DNA from: Marichromatium bheemlicum
Lineage (GTDB): Bacteria > Pseudomonadota > Gammaproteobacteria > Chromatiales > Chromatiaceae
Assembly (NCBI RefSeq): GCF_012276755.1
Contig: NZ_JAAXKX010000010.1
Span: 1-64,000 of the forward strand
Reading direction: 5' to 3'
Length of the DNA: 64,000 bases
Shown: piece by piece, positions 28,999 through 37,638 of the stretch
Position numbering within the stretch: the stretch's first letter is position 1
Layout of the letters: each line of letters opens with the position of its first letter
Translations under genes and position numbers: made by a program
Notes under the pieces: generated by a model
What the model saw: the letters and a program-made list of their open reading frames with translations, nothing else
What the model was told of the DNA's origin: nothing
Database searches by the model: none

Positions 28999-29169
28999 GC
29001 AAGGATTCGTCTCGTCGGCCCCGCCGAACGGGGCGGCATCGATTGATTGTGCGCGATCCTGTCCCTGATCGGCGTTCGCTTCCAATATGGGGGCAACCAC
29101 GGTCGACTGCCCGCCAGCGGCTGACCCGCTACGACCGAGGACCAGGAGCCACTGCGCGAGGAACGTCGG

Positions 29170-30498
29170 ATGACAGATGAGAACCCCCGGCCACAGGCCA
29201 CCGAAGCGGATGCAAAGCATGATCGGGACGCCGCCCTGATCGCCACCATCAGCCACCGTCTCGCCCGGGTCGCGGAGCAGGACCCTGAGGGTAGCGAGGC
29301 CCTGGTCAACAGCCTCGGGCGTGCGCTCGGACAACTCGACCAGGGACAGATCGGGATGCGCGAGCGCATCTATCTCGCCGAGATCCTCCAGGCCTTCGAG
29401 GACCTGGAAACCGATCCGCGCCAGCTACGCACCCTCGAGCGTCTGGCCGAGGACCTGATCGCGCCGATATCGGAACACGCCCCCCCGGAGAACACCCTCG
29501 AATCGCTGTTCGAGGACCCACTCCCCGGCCGCGTCCACCAAGCCGAGGACGCCGCGCCGGAACCGCAACCCGATCGCGCGCCCGCGCCAACACCCGAACC
29601 ACCGCCCCGCCCGCAGCCGGAACCAGAGCCAGAGCCAGAGCCAGAGCCGGAACAGACGTTCGCCATCGAACCCGATACCAGCGGTGTCCATGAACTCGAT
29701 CCACGCGCCGGGGAGCCCGAACCTCCCGCGTCGCCCCCACCGCCGCCACCCCAACCCACGCCACGCCCCCGTCCTCCCCGGCCACGGTCGACACCGGAGG
29801 AGACCCAGAGCGCGCCGACCCAACGGCTCGACCTGCGTGATCGCAAATGGTGGGAGAGACAACTCGAACGCGTCAAGCTCCAGGGGGCGGCCGGGCTCGG
29901 GGCACTCGGTGGTGTCCTGGTGTTAGTGATCGCGCTGTCCTGGTGGCATCTCGGGGGCGCAATCGCACAACTCGGCGGCGGCCTCGACGACGAGCCATTG
30001 CGTGCCATCCAGGGACTCGAGACCCAGGTCTCAGCACTCCAGGCCGAGGTCCGAGCGCTCACTGACAGTCTCGAGGCGACCCGGATGGAACTCGCCGAGG
30101 CCCGCCAGCCCCTGCCCGACACCGCGCCGGCAGAGATCGACACCAGCGCCACCTCACAGCGCCCACCCGCCCCTCCGCCCCCGGCCACGCCGACACCCTC
30201 GCCCGCGCCCGGACGCCAGGTGGTCCTCAAGGAGATCCGCTACACCCTGCAGCTCGGCGCCTTCCTCAGCGAGGAGCGCGCCGGGCGCTTCCAGCGCCAG
30301 CTCGCCGCCCAGGGGATCGACACCTGGCGCATCGACAGCGGCCCGGGCAGCGGCTGGATCGCCATCACCGAGGGCATCTACCCCGGCTGGACGCCCGCGG
30401 CCACCGCCCTGGCCAAGCTCCCCCGACCACTGCGCGACGCCGGCGCCTGGGTGCGCGAGCTGCCGGTCGGCACCGAGCTCTACACCGGGCGGCGCTGA
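29170..30498 (+). CDS. Membrane protein with C-terminal SPOR-like domain
   Basis: The 442-residue product has an alpha-helical cytoplasmic N-terminus (1-100). A long Pro/Glu linker with a PEPEPEPEP tract follows (about 115-215, from a CCAGAG repeat in the DNA), then one transmembrane segment near 237-262 (GLGALGGVLVLVIALSWWHL). After a short coiled coil (LETQVSALQAEVRALTDSLEATRMELAEA) and another Pro-rich linker comes a SPOR-like fold (about 360-440, YTLQLGAFLSEERAGRFQRQLAAQGID). SPOR domains bind denuded septal peptidoglycan, so a cell-division or envelope role is likely. It is divergent from uvrC and convergent with the RND gene. Confidence 0.75.
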   Translation: MTDENPRPQATEADAKHDRDAALIATISHRLARVAEQDPEGSEALVNSLGRALGQLDQGQIGMRERIYLAEILQAFEDLETDPRQLRTLERLAEDLIAPISEHAPPENTLESLFEDPLPGRVHQAEDAAPEPQPDRAPAPTPEPPPRPQPEPEPEPEPEPEQTFAIEPDTSGVHELDPRAGEPEPPASPPPPPPQPTPRPRPPRPRSTPEETQSAPTQRLDLRDRKWWERQLERVKLQGAAGLGALGGVLVLVIALSWWHLGGAIAQLGGGLDDEPLRAIQGLETQVSALQAEVRALTDSLEATRMELAEARQPLPDTAPAEIDTSATSQRPPAPPPPATPTPSPAPGRQVVLKEIRYTLQLGAFLSEERAGRFQRQLAAQGIDTWRIDSGPGSGWIAITEGIYPGWTPAATALAKLPRPLRDAGAWVRELPVGTELYTGRR

Positions 30499-30511
30499 GG
30501 CCGCCCGGCCC

Positions 30512-32863
30512 TCACCCCCGGCGTGACCGGGGGTCGAAGGGACGCAGCCGCTCGAGCAGCACCGGGGTGACGAAGAAGTCGGTGAGCAGCGCCGCACCGA
30601 TCCCCAGCGCCACCAGCGCGCCCATGTGGATGAACATGTTCACCGTCGAGGCGAGATAGACGGAGAAGTTCAGCACCAGCACCACCGAGGTCAGCACCAG
30701 GGCGACGCCGACGCTGGTGAAGGTGCGCCGGATCGACTCGACGTAATCGCCACCGGTGCGCTGGTGCTCGAGCCGGGCATGGGCGATGAAGTGGATGCTG
30801 TCGTCGACCGCCAGCCCCAGCAGCATCGGCATGATGGTCACCGTCATGATGTCCATCGGGATCCCGCTCCAGCCCATGGCGCCGCCGACGGCGAGCGCCG
30901 GGGCGACGTTCGGGATCATCGCGATCAGGCCGATGCGCACCCCGCCGAAGACCACCATCATCAGCACCCCGATGATCACCAGCGCCACCATGAAGGAGCC
31001 GAGCTGGCCCCAGGTGACCTGGTGCATCATGTAGGTGTACTGCGCGATCGAGCCGATCAGGTACACCTTGGCGTCGGGGAACAACTCGGCGGCGCGGGTG
31101 CGGATACGCTCGAGCTCGCGCTCGGCCTCCTCCGAGTCGTAGTCGCTGACCTCGATCATCATCCGCAGTCGCTGGTAGTCGTAATCGACCCAGCGCGCCG
31201 CCTCGGTGCCGCCTGCGTTCTCGTAGAGCAACAGCAGCTGGGCGAGCAGCTGGCGATCCTCCGGCAGCCGGTAGTCGGCGTCGCCGCCGCCGAACACCGC
31301 CTGGTGCAGATCCTTCACCACCAGGTTGAGCGAGGTCACCCGCTTGGTCAGCGGGAAGCCGAGGATCTCCTCGCGCAGCTGGTCGAGCTTGGCGAGGTTG
31401 GCCGGCTCGCGCGCCTTGTCCGGGGCGTCGAAGGCGATCGCCAGGTCATAGGCGTAGAGCGAGCCGACCTCGCTCTCGGCCACCGCGTTCATCCGCGCGA
31501 TATAGGGCACCTGCAGCCCCATGGTCTCGCGATAGTCGAACGAGACGCGGAACTGACTGAGCCCGGCCACGCAGCCCAGGGTGAGCAGCAGGAAGACGGC
31601 GATCACCGCACGCGGACGGCGCAACACCCAGCCGCCGAAGGCGCCGAGCAGCCGCTCCAGCGGACGGCCACGGGGGCGATCGCCCGGACCCGCGTCCGGC
31701 GCCGGGGCGCGATCCCGACCGAAGCTCAACAACACCGGCAACACCAGCACCACCAGCGCCCAGGTCACCAGCACCAGGCTCGCCGCGGTGTAGCCGATCC
31801 AGTGGATCGGCTGCAGCGGGATGAGCAGGAAGGAGAGCATCGCCGCGGCCGTGGTCAGCGCGGTGAACAGCAGCGGCCAGCCGGTCTCCTCCAGGGCATG
31901 GAGGATGGCCGCGCGGCGCACGCCGGTGACGAGGAAGCGACGGCGGAAGTGGTTGATGACATGGATCGAATAGCCGATCGACACCGCCATGCCGAGAAAC
32001 AGCGGCAGGAACACCAGCGAGGGGTCGATACCGACGCCGAGATGCCCTTGCACCCCCAGCACCATCGCCATCGCCGCCGCCGCGGTGAACAGCGGGAAGA
32101 GCACGCCCCACACCGAGCGCAGCGTCACCGCCAGGATCAGCGCGCTGACCAGCAGCGAGATCCCCAGCAGGCGCGGCGCCTCGGCGTTGAAGAACCGCTT
32201 CTTCTCGTAGTTGACCGCCGGCAGCCCGGTGACCTGCGGGCGCATGAAGGCGTACTCGGGCTGGGCGGCGATCTCGCTGCAGCTGCGCCCGACCTGCAGG
32301 TCCGGGCCCTCGCTGCGCGCGACCTCGCCATAGCCGTGGAGGCGCAGCATCACCCAGGTCTGGGTGCCGTCGGCCGAGACCAGCCGATCGCGGATCGACG
32401 GGCGCGACATCGCCAGGGCGCGGATCTCGGCGAGCGCCGCGGCCGACTCCGGCACCGGCTCGGGGACCAGCTCGGTGATCTCCAGCCCTTCCTCGCTCCC
32501 GAGCATGAACTCCAGGTCGGTCAGCGACAGCACCTCGTCGGCATGGGGGACGCGACGCTCCAGCTCGGTGCCGAGCGCGCGGATGCCGCGCAGCACCTCG
32601 GGGCTGAACACGTCCTCGTGCTCGATCAGCACCGCGCAATAGTCGCTGTTGCCGAAGATGCGCTCGAAGTGGTCGTGGTCCTGACGCATGGCGTCGTCTT
32701 CGAGCAGCCAGTTGTCCGGGTCGACATCGCTGTGCAGGCCGCCGATCCCGGACACCGCCCCACCGAGACAGAGCCCGACGCCGAGCAGCACCCACAGTCG
32801 GCGACGCAGCAAGGTCTCGGTGAGCCGGCGAAAGCCGAGGTTGACGCGCTCGATCCTCAGCAT
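30512..32863 (-). CDS. RND-superfamily (MMPL-type) exporter
   Basis: The 783-residue inner-membrane protein has the pseudo-symmetric RND layout. One TM (about 20-40) is followed by a periplasmic domain, then a block of TMs (about 225-380, with GMAVSIGYSIHVINHFRR). A second TM precedes a second periplasmic domain (about 410-610), and a second TM block contains LLGLAVDDSIHFIAHARLEH. The Asp/His residues of these blocks fit proton coupling. It is last in an operon with a beta-barrel protein and a LolA-like protein. The substrate is unknown; lipids or other hydrophobic compounds are inferred from context. Confidence 0.85.
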   Translation of the reverse strand: MLRIERVNLGFRRLTETLLRRRLWVLLGVGLCLGGAVSGIGGLHSDVDPDNWLLEDDAMRQDHDHFERIFGNSDYCAVLIEHEDVFSPEVLRGIRALGTELERRVPHADEVLSLTDLEFMLGSEEGLEITELVPEPVPESAAALAEIRALAMSRPSIRDRLVSADGTQTWVMLRLHGYGEVARSEGPDLQVGRSCSEIAAQPEYAFMRPQVTGLPAVNYEKKRFFNAEAPRLLGISLLVSALILAVTLRSVWGVLFPLFTAAAAMAMVLGVQGHLGVGIDPSLVFLPLFLGMAVSIGYSIHVINHFRRRFLVTGVRRAAILHALEETGWPLLFTALTTAAAMLSFLLIPLQPIHWIGYTAASLVLVTWALVVLVLPVLLSFGRDRAPAPDAGPGDRPRGRPLERLLGAFGGWVLRRPRAVIAVFLLLTLGCVAGLSQFRVSFDYRETMGLQVPYIARMNAVAESEVGSLYAYDLAIAFDAPDKAREPANLAKLDQLREEILGFPLTKRVTSLNLVVKDLHQAVFGGGDADYRLPEDRQLLAQLLLLYENAGGTEAARWVDYDYQRLRMMIEVSDYDSEEAERELERIRTRAAELFPDAKVYLIGSIAQYTYMMHQVTWGQLGSFMVALVIIGVLMMVVFGGVRIGLIAMIPNVAPALAVGGAMGWSGIPMDIMTVTIMPMLLGLAVDDSIHFIAHARLEHQRTGGDYVESIRRTFTSVGVALVLTSVVLVLNFSVYLASTVNMFIHMGALVALGIGAALLTDFFVTPVLLERLRPFDPRSRRG

Positions 32864-32888
32864 GACGCGCCCCCGGTGGCGGCGCGGG

Positions 32889-34121
32889 TCAGAAGCTGTA
32901 CTTGAGCTTGAGCCATAACTGGTCGTTCTCCTTGTAGAAGGCGAAGGCGCCCTCCTCGCCGCCGAACAGGTCGAGCCCGAGACCGGCGTGGAAGCGGTCG
33001 GTGACCGCGTAATCGAGGCTGAGGCGGTTGTAGTAGCCCTGCTCGTTGGGACGGACGAAGAGCAGGTTGCTGAATTCGAGGGTCTCGCGCAGCAGATCGG
33101 CGGTCAGCCCCAGGGTGAGCACCGGGGTGTGGGCCTCGCTGGCCAGGCCCTGGCCATAGCCGGGGATCCAGGCGTCCGAGACCTGGGCGATCAGCGTCCA
33201 GTTGTTGCCCGGCGTCCAGTCCAGCCCGAGCATCCAGTGCAGCAGGTCCTCGCGGCGCAGCGGGTCGCGCCAGTCGGCGGGTTCGAAGCGCTGCCCCTGG
33301 ATGTAGACCGCCTCGCCACGGAACACGAAGCTCTGCCACGGACGGGCGAACTCCAGCCCCCAGAGGGTCAGGCGATGGTGGCGCGGCACCAGGGTGATGG
33401 CGCCGTCGGCGCCAGACTCGCGATCGAGGCTCGGCAGGTCCTCCCAGGTGTGGAGGACGGAGACGGCGAGGTCGAGCCCGGCGCCGTAGTAAGACCAGCG
33501 CGCGGCGAACACCCCCGCGTCGAGGGCGCTGCCGGGACGCTCGACACCCGCGCGCGCCACCCCCTCGGGGACCGGGTCGGGCAGCGCCCAGACCTCGCTC
33601 GGCGCGCGTCCGGGCCGAAAGCGCGGCGACCAGATCAGCGTGATCTGGCTGGAGTCGTCGAGCCGGCGCAGCCGTAGCGCGTCGACCCCGAGCCGCACCT
33701 CGTCGAGCTCGCGGGTGAGCGACTCGGAGCTGTCCAGGGTCGAGACCCGATCGACGATACGCAGCCCGTCGGCGCGCCCCCAGATCACCACCTGGCGACC
33801 GAGGCGCGCGTCCCAGCCGCGCCCGACCAGATCGAGATAGCCCTCGTCGAGCTCGATCCGGTTGCCCTCGAAGGCGAGGTCACGCTCGGCGGTGATGCGC
33901 GCGAACAGCTGACGATCGCCCTCGCCGGCGTAGAGCCGCAGCCGCGCCCGGGCGCGCGAGCCCTGGGTGTCCTGGGGGGCGGCGAGCTGCAGCGCCTGAT
34001 AGGTCTCGACGAAACCGTCCCAGCTCAGGGTGTCGAGCAGCTCGCCCGCCGCCGCCGGCGACAGGAGGCCACAGCACAGCAGGGCGGCGACGAGCCGGCG
34101 CGAGATCGACGGGAACGACAC
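32889..34121 (-). CDS. Outer-membrane beta-barrel protein (DUF1302-like)
   Basis: The 410-residue product has a signal peptide (LVAALLCCGLLSPAAAG). The rest is made of alternating amphipathic strands with the C-terminal aromatic signature LWLKLKYSF, typical of BAM-inserted barrels. GRQVVIWGRADGLRIVDRVSTLDSSE near residue 110 is characteristic of DUF1302-type proteins (WG.AD...). It sits between the LolA-like gene (7-nt gap) and the RND gene (25-nt gap), which suggests that it is the outer-membrane part of one transport path. Confidence 0.75.
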   Translation of the reverse strand: MSFPSISRRLVAALLCCGLLSPAAAGELLDTLSWDGFVETYQALQLAAPQDTQGSRARARLRLYAGEGDRQLFARITAERDLAFEGNRIELDEGYLDLVGRGWDARLGRQVVIWGRADGLRIVDRVSTLDSSESLTRELDEVRLGVDALRLRRLDDSSQITLIWSPRFRPGRAPSEVWALPDPVPEGVARAGVERPGSALDAGVFAARWSYYGAGLDLAVSVLHTWEDLPSLDRESGADGAITLVPRHHRLTLWGLEFARPWQSFVFRGEAVYIQGQRFEPADWRDPLRREDLLHWMLGLDWTPGNNWTLIAQVSDAWIPGYGQGLASEAHTPVLTLGLTADLLRETLEFSNLLFVRPNEQGYYNRLSLDYAVTDRFHAGLGLDLFGGEEGAFAFYKENDQLWLKLKYSF

Positions 34122-34128
34122 GGCGGGG

Positions 34129-34914
34129 TCAGCGCAGATGGCCGCGCTGGATCGCCGAGACCTCGAAGAGCGCGTCGCGCAGCCCGGTGTCGTGGGCGAT
34201 CTCCTCGATGGTCATCAGCGTGCGGTGGTCCTGCTGGACGTTGTGCATCTCGGTGCGGAACTGCACCCAGAAGCCGTCCTGCTGGCGCGCCTCGAGCACC
34301 CGCAGCACCTTGAGCAGACCGCGGTGGTCGTAGAACTCGACCTTGATCGGCAGATCGGCATCCTGGCGCACCCACACCTGCTTGCGGACGTAGAGTTCGT
34401 CGTCGCCCCTGGGTACCGACTCCACCACCCAGCAATCGTGACCGTCGAGGCGTTCCTCGCCGATCAGCGTGTGGGTGTCTTCCTCGACGCTGCGGTCGCC
34501 TAGGTCGTCATAGGTGAAGTCCGAGCCCATGAAGGCGTCGTTGCGCGACTCGCCCATGATCCGCCGCACCCGCTTGAGTGCGGGCAGATAGAGCCAGCGG
34601 TCGTCGTCGCGGGCGATGTCGTCGTACTCCCAGGTGAGGAAGGCGGTGCCCTTGACGTCCGGCGGCGACTGCAGCGCCATCACCTTGCGAGTGTCCGGCC
34701 CGTCGTCCTTGGACAGCACCAGCATCCGCCGCACCCGGGTGCTGCCGTTGCTGTTGATCAGCTCCATCACCATGGTCGAGCGGCGATCCTCACCGTCGGG
34801 ACGCTGATCGACACGGGTCATGATCTCCTCGCCGGTGGGGGCGGCGAGGGTCGTGGCGGCGGTGAGCGCGAGCGCGCCAGCGAGCAGGCGGGATAACAAT
34901 TGAGCGCTGGGCAT
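34129..34914 (-). CDS. LolA-like outer-membrane lipoprotein-sorting-type periplasmic protein
   Basis: The 261-residue product has a signal peptide ending near LAAP. Its fold is that of the 'outer membrane lipoprotein-sorting protein' family: EEIMTRVDQRPDGEDRRSTMVMELINSNG, RKVMALQSPPDVKGTAFLTWEYDD, WLYLPALKRVRRIMGESRNDAFMGSDFTYDDL and IKVEFYD. These half-barrels bind hydrophobic ligands. GAGGACC precedes the ATG. It is the first gene of the operon with the barrel and RND genes; a lipid or hydrophobe carrier between the two membranes is inferred. Confidence 0.85.
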   Translation of the reverse strand: MPSAQLLSRLLAGALALTAATTLAAPTGEEIMTRVDQRPDGEDRRSTMVMELINSNGSTRVRRMLVLSKDDGPDTRKVMALQSPPDVKGTAFLTWEYDDIARDDDRWLYLPALKRVRRIMGESRNDAFMGSDFTYDDLGDRSVEEDTHTLIGEERLDGHDCWVVESVPRGDDELYVRKQVWVRQDADLPIKVEFYDHRGLLKVLRVLEARQQDGFWVQFRTEMHNVQQDHRTLMTIEEIAHDTGLRDALFEVSAIQRGHLR

Positions 34915-35579
34915 CGACGGGGTCCTCTGATCGGTTTCGGGGAGACCCCCAGCCTATGAGTCGCCCCGCCCCGACGCTCCCCGCATAGGGTCGCGCGCTG
35001 ACCCGATCTGAAGTTTTCACCTCCACGAGCTGCCGAGCAGCCCGATGCCGCGCTCGGTCAAGCGCCTGCGGCGAGCAGGCCTCGTCACATCGTCGTCACA
35101 CTCGAAAGGGGCGAGGCCTCTTCAAGCTCAACGCCGCCTCCGGGCGTTCGGCATGACCTTGGACCTTAGGTGCCATTCACCGCCATGCAGGCAACCCCCT
35201 CGCGAGACGGCCGCGTCGCTCCCGGCGAGGATTCACCCGGAACCGCCGTCGCACGACTACCGGCCCACCCCGGCGGCCAGAGGCAGAACGCACGCCGGGC
35301 TGACCTGGGGTCATGAGACGTCGAGACCCGATGTGGCTCGCCCGGCGAGGCAAAACACAAGTGCCCTCATGGGGCGCACCGACACGGTCGCTCCGTTCGA
35401 TCCGCAGCTACAGGCATCTTCGTTGAAACCGTTGCAAATAAGATTAATTCTTGTTTAGGATTTAGGCCGGCCTCCTCCACAGGGTCGCACTCGCGTGATC
35501 GATCCCGATTGCGCGGCCATCACTCACCCCCGACCCCCTTCAAACCGATATCGGTGGTCACTGCATTCAGGAAAGAGAC
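34915..35579. other. Large intergenic region with a palindrome
   Basis: No convincing gene is present; a 137-codon frame on the plus strand has no family features. An AT-rich imperfect palindrome at 35436-35456 (AAATAAGA, TTAAT, TCTTGTTT) lies about 125 bases before the PchR-like gene. It could be a regulator or Fur-type site, although the Fur match is poor. Confidence 0.5.
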
Positions 35580-36500
35580 ATGTCTTGTCCCCAGGAATCA
35601 TTGGCCGTGGCAAAACAACGGGCATCGCAAACACCGTTGGAGGTTCACGAGGTACTGCATGGTATTCAGGTCAGGTCAGCAGGAGTCTGCCCGGGGATGA
35701 AGGCCGTGCTCTACAACGGCGACGGTCAACACGAAACCCAGGGGGTCTTGATCAACACCAGCGGTCAGGTGCACTTCACCTGTCTGTTGCGCGAGACATC
35801 ACAGGCACAGATCCGCGACCGCCTGCTTTGCCCTCGGATCGGCGAGGGCTGCATCGGTTTTGCGCCCGGAGAACGCTTCGTGGTGCGCTATGGCGCACGC
35901 TACCAACAGGTCGACCTAGCCGTCGCCCCAACACTCCTCGGCGAACTCATCGGCGAGGACTTCGACCAGGTCAGCGAGGCAATCGCGCAAGGGTTCCTGA
36001 TGCGCGCCAGCCGTCCCGGCAACCGCACCATCGCCGCCGCCACCCGCCTCGCCCAGCGTATCCAGCAACCCGATCCGTTGCTGCTGCATGCTGCCGCACT
36101 CGAATACCTCGGCTGGTTGCTGCACGGGCTCAGCCCCGACGAGCGCAACCCACGCACCCCGCTGCGCGAGCGACGCTGTCTGCTCGCCGCGCGCGATCGC
36201 CTGCTCAGCAACCTCAGCGAAGCACCAACCATCGCCGAGCTGGCCCAGGACACCGGGCTCAACCAGCTCAAGCTCAAGCAGGGCTTCAAGGCGCTGTTCG
36301 GCACCAGCATTTACGCCCTCTTCCAGCAACACCGCATGGACCGCGCCCGCCAACTGCTGCGCCAGCACAGCGTCACCGAGACCGCGCTGATGCTCGGCTA
36401 CAGCAACATCAGCCACTTCAGCGCCGCCTTCCGTAAACAGTTCGGGGTGCTGCCGAGCGAGACACGCCGACACTACCTCGGCAACACCGGCGCAAACTGA
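35580..36500 (+). CDS. AraC-family regulator, PchR/YbtA-like
   Basis: The 306-residue product has an N-terminal domain containing FTCLLRETSQAQI and IGFAPGERFVVRYG. The C-terminal AraC double HTH spans about 205-300: TIAELAQDTGLNQLKLKQGFKALFGTSIYALFQQHRMDRARQLL then SVTETALMLGYSNISHFSAAFRKQFGVLPS. The NQLKLKQGFKALFG form is typical of PchR/YbtA regulators, which activate siderophore genes when the ferric siderophore is present. It lies next to a PPTase, two receptors, a permease and a reductase of that pathway. It converges on the PPTase gene with a 28-bp overlap. Confidence 0.85.
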   Translation: MSCPQESLAVAKQRASQTPLEVHEVLHGIQVRSAGVCPGMKAVLYNGDGQHETQGVLINTSGQVHFTCLLRETSQAQIRDRLLCPRIGEGCIGFAPGERFVVRYGARYQQVDLAVAPTLLGELIGEDFDQVSEAIAQGFLMRASRPGNRTIAAATRLAQRIQQPDPLLLHAAALEYLGWLLHGLSPDERNPRTPLRERRCLLAARDRLLSNLSEAPTIAELAQDTGLNQLKLKQGFKALFGTSIYALFQQHRMDRARQLLRQHSVTETALMLGYSNISHFSAAFRKQFGVLPSETRRHYLGNTGAN

Positions 36501-37228
36501 GCCGCGCCCCAGCTCAACCGCCACCAATCCACCCGCGTCCAGCAACGCCGACAAGCCAGCGCCAGGTGCACGCCGCCGTCGAGACACTGGTGTCGCGCGT
36601 ACCAGCACTGTCCGCGACAGCGACAGCGATAGCGCCCATCGCCCTGGGGACGCAACGCGAGCGTGGCGAACTCGACCCCGAGCCCAAGCCCGACGCCCTT
36701 GGTGACCGCCTCCTTGAGCGTCCAGGTGACGTAGAAACCCTGCTCGACCGACACCGGCAGCGGCTCTAGCCGATCCGCCGGGTGCCCGATCGTGATCCCC
36801 TCGATGCCACGGTGTCGCGCCGCCGGTTGCTCCAGGTCGACCCCGACCGCACCCGCCGGGTCACAAGCGAGCGCCACCCAGTCACCGGCGTGCGACAGGT
36901 TGAAGGCGAGCGCGCCGTTCGCCAGCGCGGGCTTGCCGTAGGCCCCCTGCACCAGCGCCAGCGCCCTCGGCCTCACCCCGAGCAGCGCCGCCAGCACCCG
37001 CCGCTTGAGCGCGTGTGCGCTCGCGCAACGCAGCCGGTCGGCGGAGCGACGATAGCGCACACAACGCGCCTGCTCCGGCGCCGACAGCCAGGGCGCGAGC
37101 GCCTCGCCATTCGACGCCAGAGGCGCCATCACCACCAGCGGGCGCTCCAGCCCGCCGGCCAACATCGCCTCGACCCCGGACCAGGGACACTCGCGCCAGT
37201 CACCACCCAACACCCACGCATCCTCCAT
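36473..37228 (-). CDS. 4'-phosphopantetheinyl transferase, Sfp/EntD type
   Basis: This enzyme moves phosphopantetheine from CoA onto carrier domains of NRPS/PKS proteins. The start at 37228 (MEDAWVLGGDWRECP) is preferred; the frame is open to 37318. The 251-residue product has the signatures GVDLE (Mg-binding Asp) and WTLKEAVTKGVGLGL (the W-x-x-KEA block). FNLSHAGDWVALA precedes them. The middle segment between the two is short. Location inside a siderophore transport cluster points to an NRPS target, but none is in the window. The 3' end overlaps the regulator gene convergently. Confidence 0.88.
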   Translation of the reverse strand: MEDAWVLGGDWRECPWSGVEAMLAGGLERPLVVMAPLASNGEALAPWLSAPEQARCVRYRRSADRLRCASAHALKRRVLAALLGVRPRALALVQGAYGKPALANGALAFNLSHAGDWVALACDPAGAVGVDLEQPAARHRGIEGITIGHPADRLEPLPVSVEQGFYVTWTLKEAVTKGVGLGLGVEFATLALRPQGDGRYRCRCRGQCWYARHQCLDGGVHLALACRRCWTRVDWWRLSWGAAQFAPVLPR

Positions 37229-37327
37229 CCGACACGGCGCGGGCAGCACCGATCCGATCCTGGCCGCGAAGAATCCCGATCGGGGTTCATGACTGCCGAT
37301 CCGGGGAGCCGCCCCCAATTCAGCGAA

Positions 37328-37342
37328 TGATAATTGATATCA
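37328..37342. promoter_or_regulatory. Fur-like box between PPTase and receptor genes
   Basis: TGATAATTGATATCA matches the 7-1-7 Fur consensus at 12 of 14 positions. It lies about 85 bases upstream of the PPTase start (minus strand) and about 290 bases upstream of the receptor gene (plus strand), so it could repress both divergent units under iron sufficiency. Confidence 0.65.
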
Positions 37343-37467
37343 ATTTAACCCCCTCAGTCCCACGTTCCACCAGGGATCGGGGAACACCTCTTCATTCGCC
37401 TGACACCCCGGAGACCCGCCATGGACCACCCCCTCGCGCGCTGATCGCCCGAGACGGCGCAAGGCCC

Positions 37468-37638
37468 ATGGGACACGCCACCACACACCAAGCCGTCCAC
37501 ACCACGCCCTTGATGAAGCAACACGGGCCTATGGGCCGGGCGATATCGCTCGACGCCTTCACGGCGCAAGCCACACAGATTTTCACCACAGGGCCCACAC
37601 GGCCACGCATCGCCAAGACTAAAGAAGGACGTAGATGA
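37468..37638 (+). CDS. Possible 56-residue leader ORF overlapping the receptor start
   Basis: A small frame starts MGHATTHQAVHTTPL, is rich in His and Thr, and ends TKEGRR. Its TGA overlaps the receptor ATG as ATGA, an arrangement that permits translational coupling. A seven-codon frame at 37421 precedes it. No family is recognised, and the ribosome-binding site (AAGG) is weak. It may be untranslated leader. Confidence 0.25.
   Translation: MGHATTHQAVHTTPLMKQHGPMGRAISLDAFTAQATQIFTTGPTRPRIAKTKEGRR

Noticed and set aside
35436-35456. Fur box before the PchR-like gene
   Set aside because: The AT-rich palindrome is real but matches the Fur 7-1-7 consensus poorly, unlike the sites at 23989 and 37328.
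35045-35458. 137-codon plus-strand frame
   Set aside because: Composition is like an unconstrained high-GC frame; no start signal, domain or conserved pattern.
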